DNA of 27,855 nucleotides, from positions 1-27,855 of the forward strand of contig JAKVCF010000014.1 of assembly GCA_022447335.1 (NCBI GenBank). The letters run 5' to 3'. Below, piece after piece: positions 14,262 through 23,189 of the stretch (positions within the stretch are counted from its first letter, which is position 1; the number at the start of each line of letters is the position of its first letter). A program made the position numbers and the translations under genes. This stretch comes from Planctomycetota bacterium (GTDB taxonomy: Bacteria; Planctomycetota; UBA1135). The notes beneath the pieces are model-generated. The model was not told where the DNA came from, ran no database searches, and saw nothing but the letters and a program-made list of their open reading frames with translations.

Positions 14262-15575
14262 ATGATCCAAGCCCTGAACGTTCTCCGCATACCGGAACTG
14301 CGCGCGCGGATCCTGACAACCTTCGGGTTGTTGGCGATCTACCGATTGGGTTTCCAGATCCCTCTCCCGGGTCTGAACCTGGCAGCGATCCAGGAGGCGG
14401 CGGACAAGATTGCTGGCAGCCAGCTTGGCGGCCTGTTCGGCATCATGAACGCCTTCACTGGGGCGGGCATCGGCAGCGCCGTGCTTTTCTCGCTAGGGGT
14501 TATGCCGTACATCTCGGCGTCGATCATCTTCAGTTTGCTGGTTAAGGTTGTGCCGCAGCTTGAAGCGCTCTCCAAGGAGGGGGCTGCGGGGCAGCGCAAG
14601 ATCAATCAGTACACGCGACTGGCCACCATTCCGATTTGCTTACTTCAGGCAATCTTTGTGCTCGCCGGCGTGATTTACAACCCGGATTTCGGTCTGATGC
14701 CGGGTGGAGCTTCCTTCCTTTACAGCTTGTCGATGGTCATTGCTCTAACGGCGGGCACGATGTTCATCATGTGGCTGGGGGAGCAGATCACCGAGCACGG
14801 CATCGGCAACGGCATCTCGATCATCATTATGTGTGGCATCATCTCGAGCATGCCGGCTGCGATGAATCAGACGCTGTCGGTCGCAGAGAACCCGCACCAG
14901 TTAGTGGTCACGTTGAGCACTATGTGGATTGCGACCGTGCTGGTAGTTGTTTACATCAACCGTGGCCAGCGCCGCATTCCGATTCACCAGGCTAAGCTGA
15001 TGCGGGGTCGCAAGGTGATGGGTGGCAGCAAGCATTATCTGCCGCTGCGCGTGAACCAGGCTGGCGTCATGCCGATCATCTTTGCTGGCGCGCTTTTCAT
15101 CGTACCGAACGTGATTGGCTCGCTGCCAGGCATGGGTTGGTTTGGGCAGGCTTTCCGTCAGGATGGTTTCCTATACCTATCGATGTACACGGCGTTGATC
15201 TTCTTCTTCAGCTTTTTCTGGGTTCGCCTGATGTTTCAGCCCTCGGAGATCGCGAATAATTTGAAGGAGCACGGCTCCTTTGTGCCGGGTATTCGTCCGG
15301 GCAAAGCTACTGCGGACTACCTGGACTTCGTTCTGAGCCGAGTCACTTTGGCTGGATCGGCTTTCTTGGCGGTCATCGCAGTCATTCCAACCATCGTTAC
15401 GGCCAACCTGAATGTGCTGCCGATGGTCGCCTACTTCCTGGGTGGCACCTCGATTCTGATTGTGGTTGGTGTTGCGCTTGACCTAGTTGACAAGCTCAAC
15501 AGCCATCTGTTGATGCGCAACTATGAAGGCTTCATGAAGGGGGGCGGGTCCGGCTGGGCCTCGCGGCGGAAGTAG
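14262..15575 (+). CDS. secY: Protein translocase channel subunit SecY
   Basis: Inner-membrane pore for Sec-dependent export, partner of SecE/SecG, SecA and the ribosome. 437 residues with the ten hydrophobic segments expected. Signatures: YRLGFQIPLPGLN, the plug/TM2 region GIGSAVLFSLGVMPYISASI, GEQITEHGIGNGISIIIM and FFWVRLMFQPSEIANNLKEHG. GxRPGKATADYL marks the cytosolic loop before TM9. One base pair gap to adk (TAG then ATG), so tightly coupled. Confidence 0.97.
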   Translation: MIQALNVLRIPELRARILTTFGLLAIYRLGFQIPLPGLNLAAIQEAADKIAGSQLGGLFGIMNAFTGAGIGSAVLFSLGVMPYISASIIFSLLVKVVPQLEALSKEGAAGQRKINQYTRLATIPICLLQAIFVLAGVIYNPDFGLMPGGASFLYSLSMVIALTAGTMFIMWLGEQITEHGIGNGISIIIMCGIISSMPAAMNQTLSVAENPHQLVVTLSTMWIATVLVVVYINRGQRRIPIHQAKLMRGRKVMGGSKHYLPLRVNQAGVMPIIFAGALFIVPNVIGSLPGMGWFGQAFRQDGFLYLSMYTALIFFFSFFWVRLMFQPSEIANNLKEHGSFVPGIRPGKATADYLDFVLSRVTLAGSAFLAVIAVIPTIVTANLNVLPMVAYFLGGTSILIVVGVALDLVDKLNSHLLMRNYEGFMKGGGSGWASRRK

Positions 15576-16148
15576 ATGATCGCCATTCTTCTTGGCCCTC
15601 CTGGAGTCGGTAAAGGCACCCAGGCTTCCCTCGCCGCTCAATCGAACGGTTGGCAGCACTTGTCGACAGGTGATTTGCTGCGCGACGAGGTTGCTCAGGC
15701 TACCGAGCTCGGTAGGCAGGCTGACGAGTTCATGAGCCGCGGAGATCTGGTCCCGGATGAGCTTATGCTTGAGATGGTCGCGGGACGGATCGGGCAGGTT
15801 GCCGACGATGAAGTGCTGCTGCTCGATGGCTTTCCGCGCACCTTGCCGCAGGCGGAAGCCCTTACTGCAAAGGCGGCTAGCGGGGCTGTACGTCTTTCGC
15901 TATACTTCACGGCTCCCGATTCGGTCCTGACCGCTCGTTTGATGGGTCGTGGCCGTGCAGATGACACCGAAGAAGTCATCGCCCATCGTCTCACGGTTTA
16001 CCGTGAGACAACTGCTCCGCTCGAAAGGTACTACCGCGAGCAGGGCATTCTGGTCGAGATCAATGCTGATCGCGACATTCCCGAGATCCAGACCGAGATG
16101 GCCGATGTGGTCCGCGCGGCTCTGGAAAAGTCCCATAACCAGCAATAG
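15576..16148 (+). CDS. adk: Adenylate kinase, short-LID form
   Basis: Interconverts ATP + AMP and 2 ADP in the cytosol. 190 residues. P-loop GPPGVGKGTQ at 7-16, STGDLLRDEV for AMP binding, and LLDGFPRTLPQAEAL. After LMGRGRADD the chain goes directly to EEVIAHRLTVYRE, so the long zinc-type LID domain is absent. It sits between secY and infA; map, often found here, is missing. Confidence 0.96.
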   Translation: MIAILLGPPGVGKGTQASLAAQSNGWQHLSTGDLLRDEVAQATELGRQADEFMSRGDLVPDELMLEMVAGRIGQVADDEVLLLDGFPRTLPQAEALTAKAASGAVRLSLYFTAPDSVLTARLMGRGRADDTEEVIAHRLTVYRETTAPLERYYREQGILVEINADRDIPEIQTEMADVVRAALEKSHNQQ

Positions 16149-16155
16149 GCCCTGC

Positions 16156-16461
16156 ATGGCAAAAGAAGAGCCGCTGACTTTGATCGCAGTCGTGAAGGAA
16201 TCCCTTCCCGGCGCGACTTTCAAAGTCGAGCTCGAGAATGGCCAGCAGGTCCACGCTCACATGTCCGGGCGGATGCGCAAGCACTACATCCGTATTACAC
16301 CGGGCGACACCATCACCGTCGAAATGTCTCCCTACGACCTGACCCGCTGCCGAATCGTCTATCGAGGCGAACGGCGGCCGCGCCCTGCCGGCGGACGTCG
16401 GCGTCCGGGTGGCGGTGCGCGGCGGCGTCCAGGTGGGGGCGGAGGTCCTCGTCGTCGGTAA
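16156..16461 (+). CDS. infA: Translation initiation factor IF-1 with Arg/Gly/Pro-rich tail
   Basis: Binds the 30S A-site during initiation. The OB-fold core of about 72 residues is canonical: MAKEEPLTLIAVVKESLPGA, VELENGQQVHAHMSGRMRKH, YIRITPGDTITVEMSPYDLT and RCRIVYRGE. It is followed by about 29 extra residues composed almost only of Arg, Gly and Pro, with two copies of RRRPGGG and ending GGPRRR. Total 101 residues. The start at 16156 is fixed by homology; the longer open frame overlaps adk. Composition of the tail is strongly basic and predicted disordered. Confidence 0.95.
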   Translation: MAKEEPLTLIAVVKESLPGATFKVELENGQQVHAHMSGRMRKHYIRITPGDTITVEMSPYDLTRCRIVYRGERRPRPAGGRRRPGGGARRRPGGGGGPRRR

Positions 16462-16500
16462 TTCTCTCGGCCGTACTGCGGCCTCAGTCAAGAAAGTCTC

Positions 16501-16617
16501 ATGAAGGTTCGAGCCAGCGTTCGTCGCATTTGCGAGTCCTGCAAAGTCATTCGTCGTCACGGCACGGTGCGAGTCATCTGCAGCCGCGACCCTCGTCACA
16601 AGCAGCGTCAGGGCTAA
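16501..16617 (+). CDS. rpmJ: Large ribosomal subunit protein L36, zinc form
   Basis: 38 residues. MKVRASVRRICESCKVIRRH with zinc ligands C11, C14, C27 and H33, so this is the zinc-binding (C-plus) type. It lies between infA and rpsM as in most bacteria. A short GGCCG/CGGCC stem is present in the 39-nt gap before it (16470-16484). AAGAAAG upstream is a poor ribosome binding site. Confidence 0.95.
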   Translation: MKVRASVRRICESCKVIRRHGTVRVICSRDPRHKQRQG

Positions 16618-16652
16618 ACCCTGCATCGCGTCTCGATCTTCCCAATAGCAAG

Positions 16653-17036
16653 ATGCCGCGTCTCTTCGGTGTAGACATTCCCAACGACAAGCGCCTTGTC
16701 GTCTCTTTGACCTACGTCTATGGCGTAGGCTCCCCGCGCGCCGCTCAGGTCTGCGAGGCTCTTTCGCTCGATCCCAACATGCCAGCTAAGGACCTTACCG
16801 ACGAACAGATCGGTGCGATCGCTGGCTACTTCGAGCAGAACTACGAGGTCGAAGGTGACCTCCGCCGACGCATTATGATGAACATCAATCGTCTGCGCGA
16901 CATTGGCTGCTACCGCGGCCTGCGTCACCGCCGTGGCCTTCCGGTTCGCGGTCAGGGAACCAAAAACAACTCCCGCACCCGTAAAGGCCCGAAAAAGACC
17001 GTGGCCGGCAAAAAGTCCGGTAAGTCGATGAAGTAA
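16653..17036 (+). CDS. rpsM: Small ribosomal subunit protein S13
   Basis: 30S head protein touching P-site tRNA and the 50S bridge B1. 127 residues from the ATG at 16653, MPRLFGVDIPNDKRLVVSLT; the open frame starts earlier but runs across rpmJ. YVYGVGSPRAAQVCE, CYRGLRHRRGLPVRGQGTK and NNSRTRKGPKKTVAGKK are typical. No good Shine-Dalgarno. Confidence 0.97.
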   Translation: MPRLFGVDIPNDKRLVVSLTYVYGVGSPRAAQVCEALSLDPNMPAKDLTDEQIGAIAGYFEQNYEVEGDLRRRIMMNINRLRDIGCYRGLRHRRGLPVRGQGTKNNSRTRKGPKKTVAGKKSGKSMK

Positions 17037-17039
17037 GCG

Positions 17040-17423
17040 ATGAGTGCTGCCAAAACCAAGCGTCGCGCGAAGGGGATCGGATCGAAAGGCATTGCCTACG
17101 TGAAGTCCACTTTCAACAACACTCTAGTCACGCTCTGCGATACACAGGGCAACGTGATCGCCCAGGGCTCTCCTGGTGCTGTGGGCTACAAGGGTTCCCG
17201 CAAGTCCACCCCTTTTGCTGCTCAGCAGGCTGGGATTCGCGCTGGCGAAGCGGCTTACAAGCTGGGTCTCCGCGAGATCGTCGTGCGCGTCAAGGGTCCG
17301 GGATCGGGTCGTGAAAGTGCCGTTCGTGGTCTATCGCAGGCCGGTCTGCGTGTCTCGATGATTGAAGATATCACCCCGCTGCCGCATAACGGCTGCCGTC
17401 CCTCTAAGAAGCGTCGCGTCTGA
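17040..17423 (+). CDS. rpsK: Small ribosomal subunit protein S11
   Basis: Platform protein lining the mRNA path near the E-site. 127 residues. VKSTFNNTLVTLCDTQGNVI, GYKGSRKSTPFAAQQAG and the C-terminal ITPLPHNGCRPSKKRRV are diagnostic. Three bases after rpsM and two before rpsD. Confidence 0.97.
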   Translation: MSAAKTKRRAKGIGSKGIAYVKSTFNNTLVTLCDTQGNVIAQGSPGAVGYKGSRKSTPFAAQQAGIRAGEAAYKLGLREIVVRVKGPGSGRESAVRGLSQAGLRVSMIEDITPLPHNGCRPSKKRRV

Positions 17424-17425
17424 TC

Positions 17426-18058
17426 ATGGCTCGTTACAACGGAAATGTCTGCCGCCTTTGCCGTCGCGAAGGCCACAAGCTCTTTCTCAAGGGCCGTCGC
17501 TGTGAAACCGAGAAGTGCTCGGTCGACCGTCGCAATGTGCCGCCGGGTTCGAACTTGCGCTCGCGCCCACGTCGTCTCTCGGACTACGGTGTACACCTCC
17601 GCGAGAAGCAGAAGGTCAAGCGCATCTACGGTGTTCTCGAGCGCCAATTTCTGCGCTACTTCAAGCTTGCTGAGCGTATGAAGGGGAATACTGGCGAGAA
17701 CCTGCTGTCGATCCTCGAGCGCCGTCTCGACAATGTGGTCGATGCTGCTGGTTTTGCCACCTCGCGCGCCCACGCGCGCCAGCTGATCAATCACGGCCAC
17801 TTCGCCGTGAATGGTCGTAAGGTCGACATCGCGAGCTACATGGTCCGCGCCGGTGACGTCGTCGAGCCGGTAACTAAGGATCGCTCGAAGAAGATCGTCG
17901 CTGAGTTCCTCGAGCTCAATAATGACAAGTCGGTCCCGAACTGGATCGGCCTGGATCGTGGTGACAGTAAGGTCACCGTTAACTCTCTGCCGAAACGTGA
18001 GGACGTCCGATTCCAGGACATCCAAGAGCAGTTCATCGTCGAGCTCTGCTCGAAGTAA
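17426..18058 (+). CDS. rpsD: Small ribosomal subunit protein S4, zinc form
   Basis: Primary 16S 5'-domain assembly protein; in E. coli it represses the alpha operon. 210 residues. An N-terminal zinc site is visible as C9-x2-C12-x13-C26-x4-C31. RPRRLSDYGVHLREKQKVKR and the S4 RNA-binding motif ARQLINHGHFAVNGRKVDIA follow. 20 nt before rpoA. Confidence 0.97.
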   Translation: MARYNGNVCRLCRREGHKLFLKGRRCETEKCSVDRRNVPPGSNLRSRPRRLSDYGVHLREKQKVKRIYGVLERQFLRYFKLAERMKGNTGENLLSILERRLDNVVDAAGFATSRAHARQLINHGHFAVNGRKVDIASYMVRAGDVVEPVTKDRSKKIVAEFLELNNDKSVPNWIGLDRGDSKVTVNSLPKREDVRFQDIQEQFIVELCSK

Positions 18059-18078
18059 CCCCGAACCACATTTACCGC

Positions 18079-19074
18079 ATGCGTATCCGCTGGCGCGAAT
18101 TCGAACTGCCTTCGGGCGTCACCCATGATCAGGCGACGGCCACCGATTCTTACGGCAAGTTCATCATTGAGCCCTTTGATCAGGGGTTTGGTCACACGAT
18201 TGGTAATGGCTTGCGCCGTGTGTTGCTGGGGGCGATTGAGGGTGCCTCAGTCACTGCCGTAGAGATCGGCGATGCCGAACACGAGTTCAAAGCTGTGCCT
18301 GGGGTTATCGAAGACGTTGTAGACCTCGTCTTGGCCTTCAAGGCGTTGCGTGTGCAGTTGGCTTCGGAAGAATCGGTCACCATGACTATCGACAAGCAGG
18401 GCCCCTGTGAAGTCACTGCGGGGGACATCGAAGTTCCGACCGGTGTCACGATTCTCAATCCAGATCTTCACATCGCGACGGTCACCGAGAATCGCCCTTT
18501 CCAGGTTACGCTGACTGCTCGTCGTGGTCGCGGTTACGTTGCTGCTGATGAAACCGGCGAAGCTACAGACCAGATCGGTCTGATCCCGGTAGATGCTGCG
18601 TACAGCCCTGTGCTGCGTGTGCGGTACGGCGTCGAAGCAACCCGCGTCGGTAAGTTCACTAACTACGACCGCCTAGTGCTCGAGCTCTGGACCGATGGCA
18701 CCGTCTCCCCCGAGATGGCGCTGGTCGAAGCGGCGAAGATCTATCGCAAGCATCTCAACCCCTTCGTTCAGTTTGCGAATGCTCTTAACGGTGTGCCCGT
18801 TTCGGACGAAGTAAAAGCGATCGACGCCGCGGCTGAGCGCCGTCGCGATCGTTTAGCGAGCTTGCTGGCTGAGCCGATCGAACGCCTCGACCTGTCGACG
18901 CGCGCGCGCAACTGCCTTGATGGAGCAAGCGTCGCGACATTGGGCGAGCTGGTTGTCCTAAGCGGGGACGAACTACTGCACATAAAGAACCTAGGTCAGA
19001 CTGTGCTCACCGAGATTGAGAAGAAGCTCAGCGAGCTCGATCTGGCGATCGGTATGGCCCTCGAGACGAACTAG
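18079..19074 (+). CDS. rpoA: RNA polymerase alpha subunit
   Basis: Assembly platform of RNA polymerase and target of activators. 331 residues. The N-terminal domain has EPFDQGFGHTIGNGLRRVLL and KYRVEATRVGKxTxYDRL-like VEATRVGKFTNYDRLVLELW. A linker leads to the C-terminal domain, LDLSTRARNCLDGASVATLG and LLHIKNLGQTVLTEIEKKL. The opening MRIRWREFELP resembles planctomycete alpha subunits from memory. 10 nt before rplQ. Confidence 0.97.
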   Translation: MRIRWREFELPSGVTHDQATATDSYGKFIIEPFDQGFGHTIGNGLRRVLLGAIEGASVTAVEIGDAEHEFKAVPGVIEDVVDLVLAFKALRVQLASEESVTMTIDKQGPCEVTAGDIEVPTGVTILNPDLHIATVTENRPFQVTLTARRGRGYVAADETGEATDQIGLIPVDAAYSPVLRVRYGVEATRVGKFTNYDRLVLELWTDGTVSPEMALVEAAKIYRKHLNPFVQFANALNGVPVSDEVKAIDAAAERRRDRLASLLAEPIERLDLSTRARNCLDGASVATLGELVVLSGDELLHIKNLGQTVLTEIEKKLSELDLAIGMALETN

Positions 19075-19084
19075 GGCCGGAGCC

Positions 19085-19480
19085 ATGCGTCACCGCGTCA
19101 AGACCAAGAAACTGTCCCGGACGGCCTCGCACCGCAAGGCCTTAGCTCGTAACCTCGTATCAGCCCTGATCGAGCACGAGCGTATCGAGACTACCCTTAC
19201 CAAGGCCAAGGCTCACCGCCCCTTCGCCGAGAAGTTAGTCACTCTCGCCAAGGAGAAGAATCTGGCCAACTACCGTCGTGCCCTGTCGCTGCTTGGCAAC
19301 GATAAAGCTGCGGTTGCTAAGCTCTTCGACGTGTTGGGTCCACGCTTTAAGGATCGTCCCGGTGGTTATACTCGCATTCTTAAGCTCGAGAAGCCGCGCC
19401 TGGGCGACAAGGCCCCGCGTGCGTATTTCGAATTCGTTGATCGCAGTGCCGACGAAGATGCTTTGAGTCTTGATGACTAG
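19085..19480 (+). CDS. rplQ: Large ribosomal subunit protein L17
   Basis: Tunnel-exit protein of the 50S. 131 residues from the ATG at 19085 (MRHRVKTKKLSRTASHRKAL); the longer frame overlaps rpoA. LVSALIEHERIETTLTKAKA and KDRPGGYTRILKLEKPRLGD are typical. Last gene of the ribosomal-protein run, followed by a strong terminator. Confidence 0.97.
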   Translation: MRHRVKTKKLSRTASHRKALARNLVSALIEHERIETTLTKAKAHRPFAEKLVTLAKEKNLANYRRALSLLGNDKAAVAKLFDVLGPRFKDRPGGYTRILKLEKPRLGDKAPRAYFEFVDRSADEDALSLDD

Positions 19481-19502
19481 GTCGCAGCTTTGCGATTAAA
19501 TC

Positions 19503-19540
19503 AACGGACCGCCCCACGGGGCGGTCCGTTCTTGTTTGTG
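19503..19540 (+). terminator. Bidirectional intrinsic terminator between rplQ and dnaE
   Basis: AACGGACCGCCCC (19503-19515) is perfectly complementary to GGGGCGGTCCGTT (19518-19530), about 12-13 bp with a tiny loop. On the plus strand CTTGTTTGTG follows. On the minus strand the stem is followed by GATTTAATC. It lies between two convergent genes and can serve both. Confidence 0.9.
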
Positions 19541-19557
19541 AGGCGACAGCGAGGTCG

Positions 19558-22500
19558 CTAGGGGTCGCGGCGCTTCCAGTGGGGCTCCTCTTCGCGTTCG
19601 ATCTGCTTCTTTTCGCCCACGGCGATGGCGCGCCCTTCAGGTGCCAGTAAGCGATTGAGCTCGTCGAAGAGGTTGGCGCTGAGATTGACGCGCCAAGCTG
19701 GGCCTGCGCGCATACCCACGCGCTTGCCGTTTTCATCCGCGTAGAGGAAGCGCACCGGCGAGTTGCCGTGATGGGCGCGCAGGATCTCTTGCAGTAGCTC
19801 GATCGGTGGCTCGTTTGCTGGCAACAGGATGTCAAGACTGCCCTTGAGGCGGATTTCTCCGCGTTCACCGAGCGGCTCGATCATGTCGACTTTGAGCGTG
19901 GGCTCTTCGCCGTCAAGTGCGAGAGTGCCATGGAAGAGTCCAATGAAGTCCTCCTCGACGCAGTCGCGGCAATTCTCGAGTGTGCTTGGCCAGCCGATAG
20001 TTGATACTGATCCATAGAGATCTTCGACGCGCAGCCATCCCATTTTCTTACTAGGGTCTTTGCGCGTTGCTCGTACCTGCACGTGCGTTGCGATGCCGGC
20101 CAAAGTGACCTTTGCGCCGTCACCGACTTCTTTCACATTACGTGAATCCCAGGGCGTGACGCCGCGAAGAATTTCACGATACGGGTCAAGCGGATGTTTG
20201 GTCAGGTATAGGCCGAGCGCATCTTTTTCGAGGCTCATTGTGAAGCGCAGTTCTTCATCGCTGAGCGGGCGAAGATTGGAGGTGTCGGCAGAAGGGTCAC
20301 TGCTTGCAGCGGGAGCGTGGGGTATTGCGTCAAACAAAAGTGACTGGCCGCGTGCTCGGTCCTTTGCGACGGATTGTGCTTGCGCTAGTGCGGTCGGTAG
20401 CTCGTCGAGCTGGTCAAGTCGGTGCGCGGGCATGTCCTCCAAGGCGCCCGCCTTGACCAAGCTTTCCATCGTGGTCTTGTTGACCCCATGGACAACGCAG
20501 TCGATATAGAACTCGTCGGCGTTTGGAAAACGTTGACCATCATTTTGACGGGCTTCACGTGCTTGCACGATGGCTTCGGCCGCACCGGTGCCGACCCCGC
20601 GAATGGCTTCTAAGCCGAAGCGAATACAGTCGTCGGGTGTCACGGCGAAGCGCACCTCGCTCTCTTGGATGGAAGGGGGCAGCACAGTTAAATTATGCCC
20701 TTTGGCATCTTCGATCAGTGTCGCAAGCTTGTCTGTATCTGAGGCTTCGTAGGTGAAGTTGGAGGCGAAGAACTCCTCAGGGTAGTGGGCCTTCATCCAG
20801 GCCGCTTGATAGGTGACCAATGCATACGCCGCAGAGTGCGACTTATTGAATCCGTATTCTGCGAACTTTGCCATCATGTCCCAGATGTCCTGGGCGATGT
20901 GATGAGGCACTTGGGCCGTCACCGCGCCCTCGAGGAACTTAGGCTCAAATTCTCCCATCAGTTTGGCGTCCTTCTTGCCCATTGCTTTGCGCAGTGCATC
21001 GGCTTCGGGGAGGGAGAAGCCTCCCATACGCTGAGCAACGCGCATGATCTGTTCCTGGTAGATCAGTACCCCATAGGTCTCCTTCAGGATTTCCTCGAGC
21101 AATGGATGAGGGAAGCGGACTTTCTCGCGGCCGTGCTTGCGGCTGGCGTAGACATCGTGCAGGCCGGAGCCTAGTGGGCCCGGCCGATACAGTGCGAGAA
21201 CCGCGACCACATCCTCGTATGAGGACGGTTTTAGATTGGCGAGCAAGCGTCGCATGCCACCAGATTCCAGCTGAAACACGCCCTCAGTATCGCCTGCCTG
21301 CAGCAGTTTGTAAGTGGCTTCATCGTCGAGTGGCAGCTCTTCGAGGTTGATTTCGACCTCGTGACGTTGCTTCACTAAGCGCACTGTTTCAGCCAGGATA
21401 GAGAGCGTACGCAAGCCGAGAAAGTCCATCTTCAGTAGACCGAACTCTTCCGAGTACTTCATATCCCACTGTGTGGTGATGATGTCGTCCTGCTTGGCGA
21501 GCGGTGCGATGTCGATGAGTGGCTCGTCTCCAATTATTACACCAGCGGCGTGTACTGAGGTGTGGCGGGCCATGCCTTCGATTGCAGTTGCGAGACCGAC
21601 CCACCTCTGATACTGCTGCGTGGAATCTCGTAGCTCTTGCAGTTCGGGGTCACCGTCAAAGGCCTCTTTGAGTTTGACGCCTGGACCTTCGGGGACCTTT
21701 TTGACCAGCTGATCGACCTCGTTCAGCGGGATATCCATAACCCGCGCCACATCGCGTAGTGCCGCGCGGGCCTTCATCTTTCCAAAGGTAATAATCTGGC
21801 AGACGCGGTCATCGCCATACTTCTGCCGAGTGTATTGGATCATCTCTTCGCGACGGTCTTTGCAGAAGTCGATATCGATATCTGGCATCGAGACGCGTCC
21901 CGGATTTAGGAAGCGTTCGAAAATCAAGTCGTACTCAAGAGGGTCGAGTCGTGTAATCTCGAGTACATAAGCGACAATCGATCCTGCGGCCGAGCCGCGG
22001 CCGGGTCCGACTGGTATGCCGACACGTCGCGCGTGCGCGATCAAATCCCAGGTGATCAGGAAGTATGTGACAAATCCCATTTCGCTGATCACGCGCATCT
22101 CATACTCGAGACGTTCGCGCGCTTCGAGAGGATTGCCGGGGTAGTAGCGCGCAAACCCCTCCTCACAGAGTTTGCGGAAGTAGTCGTCGGTGCTCAGTTT
22201 GTCTGGCGGGACAAAGTGTGGCAGGCGGTACTTACCGAACTCGACTTCGACATTGATTTGTTCGGCGACCTGTACTGTGTTGCGGAGAGCTTCGGGGATA
22301 TCGCTGAAGATCCGGTTCATCTGCTCGCGCGAGCGGAAGAAAAGAGTGTCGGCCTCCATGCGCAAGCGATCCGGATTGTCGATCTTGGCACCAGTTGCGA
22401 TACAGAGCATGGCGTCTTGGGTATGACAGTCTTCGTGGCGCAGGTAATGGACGTCGTTGGTTGCGACCAAGGGTGCACCGGTGAGATCCTTTATTGCGAC

Positions 22501-23070
22501 CATGCTTTCGTTGCATCGATCCTGGCTGTCCAGTCCGTTGCGCATGATCTCGAGGTAGAAGTGGTCCTTGCCGAAGATGTCCTGCAGTCGCCCAGCTTCG
22601 GCTTGAGCTCCGTTGAGGTCGCCATTGCGTAGCGTGCGGTTTACTGGGCCGAAAATTCCTCCCGACAGGCAGGTGATGCCCTCGGCGTGTTTGGCCAGCA
22701 GCTCCATGTCGATGTGTGGTCTAGAGTGGACCCCTTCGAGGTAGCCATAAGAGGACAGCTTGTGCAGGTTTTTCCAGCCCTTTGCATTGCGTGCGAGCAG
22801 GGTCAGCTGAGTTAAAGGGTTGTCCTTGCGACTATGTGGCTCGTGGAGTGAGTTCTCCGCGATGGACATCTCACAGCCGAGGATCGGTTTCACCGCGGCC
22901 TTGGTGCAAGCTTTGTAAAATTCCATCGCACCGAACAGATTGCCCTTGTCGGTGATGGCGAGCGATTCGTGACCGTCATCGACAGCCGCCTGCACGAGGT
23001 CGGATATGCGGTTCGCGCCGTCCAGCAGCGAATATTCGGTGTGAATGTGGAGATGGACGAACGGCTCCAT
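19558..23070 (-). CDS. dnaE: DNA polymerase III alpha subunit (replicative polymerase)
   Basis: 1170 residues, DnaE1 size. The PHP domain opens HLHIHTEYSLLDGA (6-19). In it the usual TDHG motif reads TDKG (40-43), so one expected metal ligand is Lys; other ligands (H8, H10, E67, D206/H208) remain. The catalytic palm has GPGRGSAAGS (355-364) and PDIDIDF (396-402, Asp397 and Asp399), with the third Asp in KMDFLG (D549). QSLLFD (909-914) fits a beta-clamp-binding motif. An OB fold lies near 985-1060. The ATG at 23070 has GGAG 9 nt upstream. It is convergent with rplQ and divergent from tRNA-Arg. Confidence 0.97.
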   Translation of the reverse strand: MEPFVHLHIHTEYSLLDGANRISDLVQAAVDDGHESLAITDKGNLFGAMEFYKACTKAAVKPILGCEMSIAENSLHEPHSRKDNPLTQLTLLARNAKGWKNLHKLSSYGYLEGVHSRPHIDMELLAKHAEGITCLSGGIFGPVNRTLRNGDLNGAQAEAGRLQDIFGKDHFYLEIMRNGLDSQDRCNESMVAIKDLTGAPLVATNDVHYLRHEDCHTQDAMLCIATGAKIDNPDRLRMEADTLFFRSREQMNRIFSDIPEALRNTVQVAEQINVEVEFGKYRLPHFVPPDKLSTDDYFRKLCEEGFARYYPGNPLEARERLEYEMRVISEMGFVTYFLITWDLIAHARRVGIPVGPGRGSAAGSIVAYVLEITRLDPLEYDLIFERFLNPGRVSMPDIDIDFCKDRREEMIQYTRQKYGDDRVCQIITFGKMKARAALRDVARVMDIPLNEVDQLVKKVPEGPGVKLKEAFDGDPELQELRDSTQQYQRWVGLATAIEGMARHTSVHAAGVIIGDEPLIDIAPLAKQDDIITTQWDMKYSEEFGLLKMDFLGLRTLSILAETVRLVKQRHEVEINLEELPLDDEATYKLLQAGDTEGVFQLESGGMRRLLANLKPSSYEDVVAVLALYRPGPLGSGLHDVYASRKHGREKVRFPHPLLEEILKETYGVLIYQEQIMRVAQRMGGFSLPEADALRKAMGKKDAKLMGEFEPKFLEGAVTAQVPHHIAQDIWDMMAKFAEYGFNKSHSAAYALVTYQAAWMKAHYPEEFFASNFTYEASDTDKLATLIEDAKGHNLTVLPPSIQESEVRFAVTPDDCIRFGLEAIRGVGTGAAEAIVQAREARQNDGQRFPNADEFYIDCVVHGVNKTTMESLVKAGALEDMPAHRLDQLDELPTALAQAQSVAKDRARGQSLLFDAIPHAPAASSDPSADTSNLRPLSDEELRFTMSLEKDALGLYLTKHPLDPYREILRGVTPWDSRNVKEVGDGAKVTLAGIATHVQVRATRKDPSKKMGWLRVEDLYGSVSTIGWPSTLENCRDCVEEDFIGLFHGTLALDGEEPTLKVDMIEPLGERGEIRLKGSLDILLPANEPPIELLQEILRAHHGNSPVRFLYADENGKRVGMRAGPAWRVNLSANLFDELNRLLAPEGRAIAVGEKKQIEREEEPHWKRRDP

Positions 23071-23120
23071 GGAAGCTCCAATCTAGCGTCCCAGCGGGGT
23101 TAAGTTCTCCACAGTTGAAA

Positions 23121-23140
23121 CCACCTGGGAGGTGGGTTTT
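23121..23140. other. Short hairpin in the dnaE / tRNA-Arg divergent region
   Basis: CCACCT (23121-23126) and AGGTGG (23130-23135) form a 6-bp stem with a GGG loop, followed by GTTTT on the plus strand and by TTTC on the minus strand. It may shield the tRNA promoter from antisense transcription or act in the dnaE leader. Too short to assign. Confidence 0.35.
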
Positions 23141-23143
23141 CGC

Positions 23144-23172
23144 TTGACGGGCGCTGCCGAGGAAGGTCTAAT
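23144..23172 (+). promoter_or_regulatory. Promoter for tRNA-Arg and probably tadA
   Basis: TTGACG (23144-23149) and TCTAAT (23167-23172) are separated by 17 nt. Transcription would begin about 23179, ten bases before the tRNA. The tract after the -10 box, CCCTCCCCCT, is pyrimidine-rich like those at the rpsL and rpsJ promoters. No terminator separates the tRNA from tadA. Confidence 0.7.
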
Positions 23173-23189
23173 CCCTCCCCCTGGACGAT

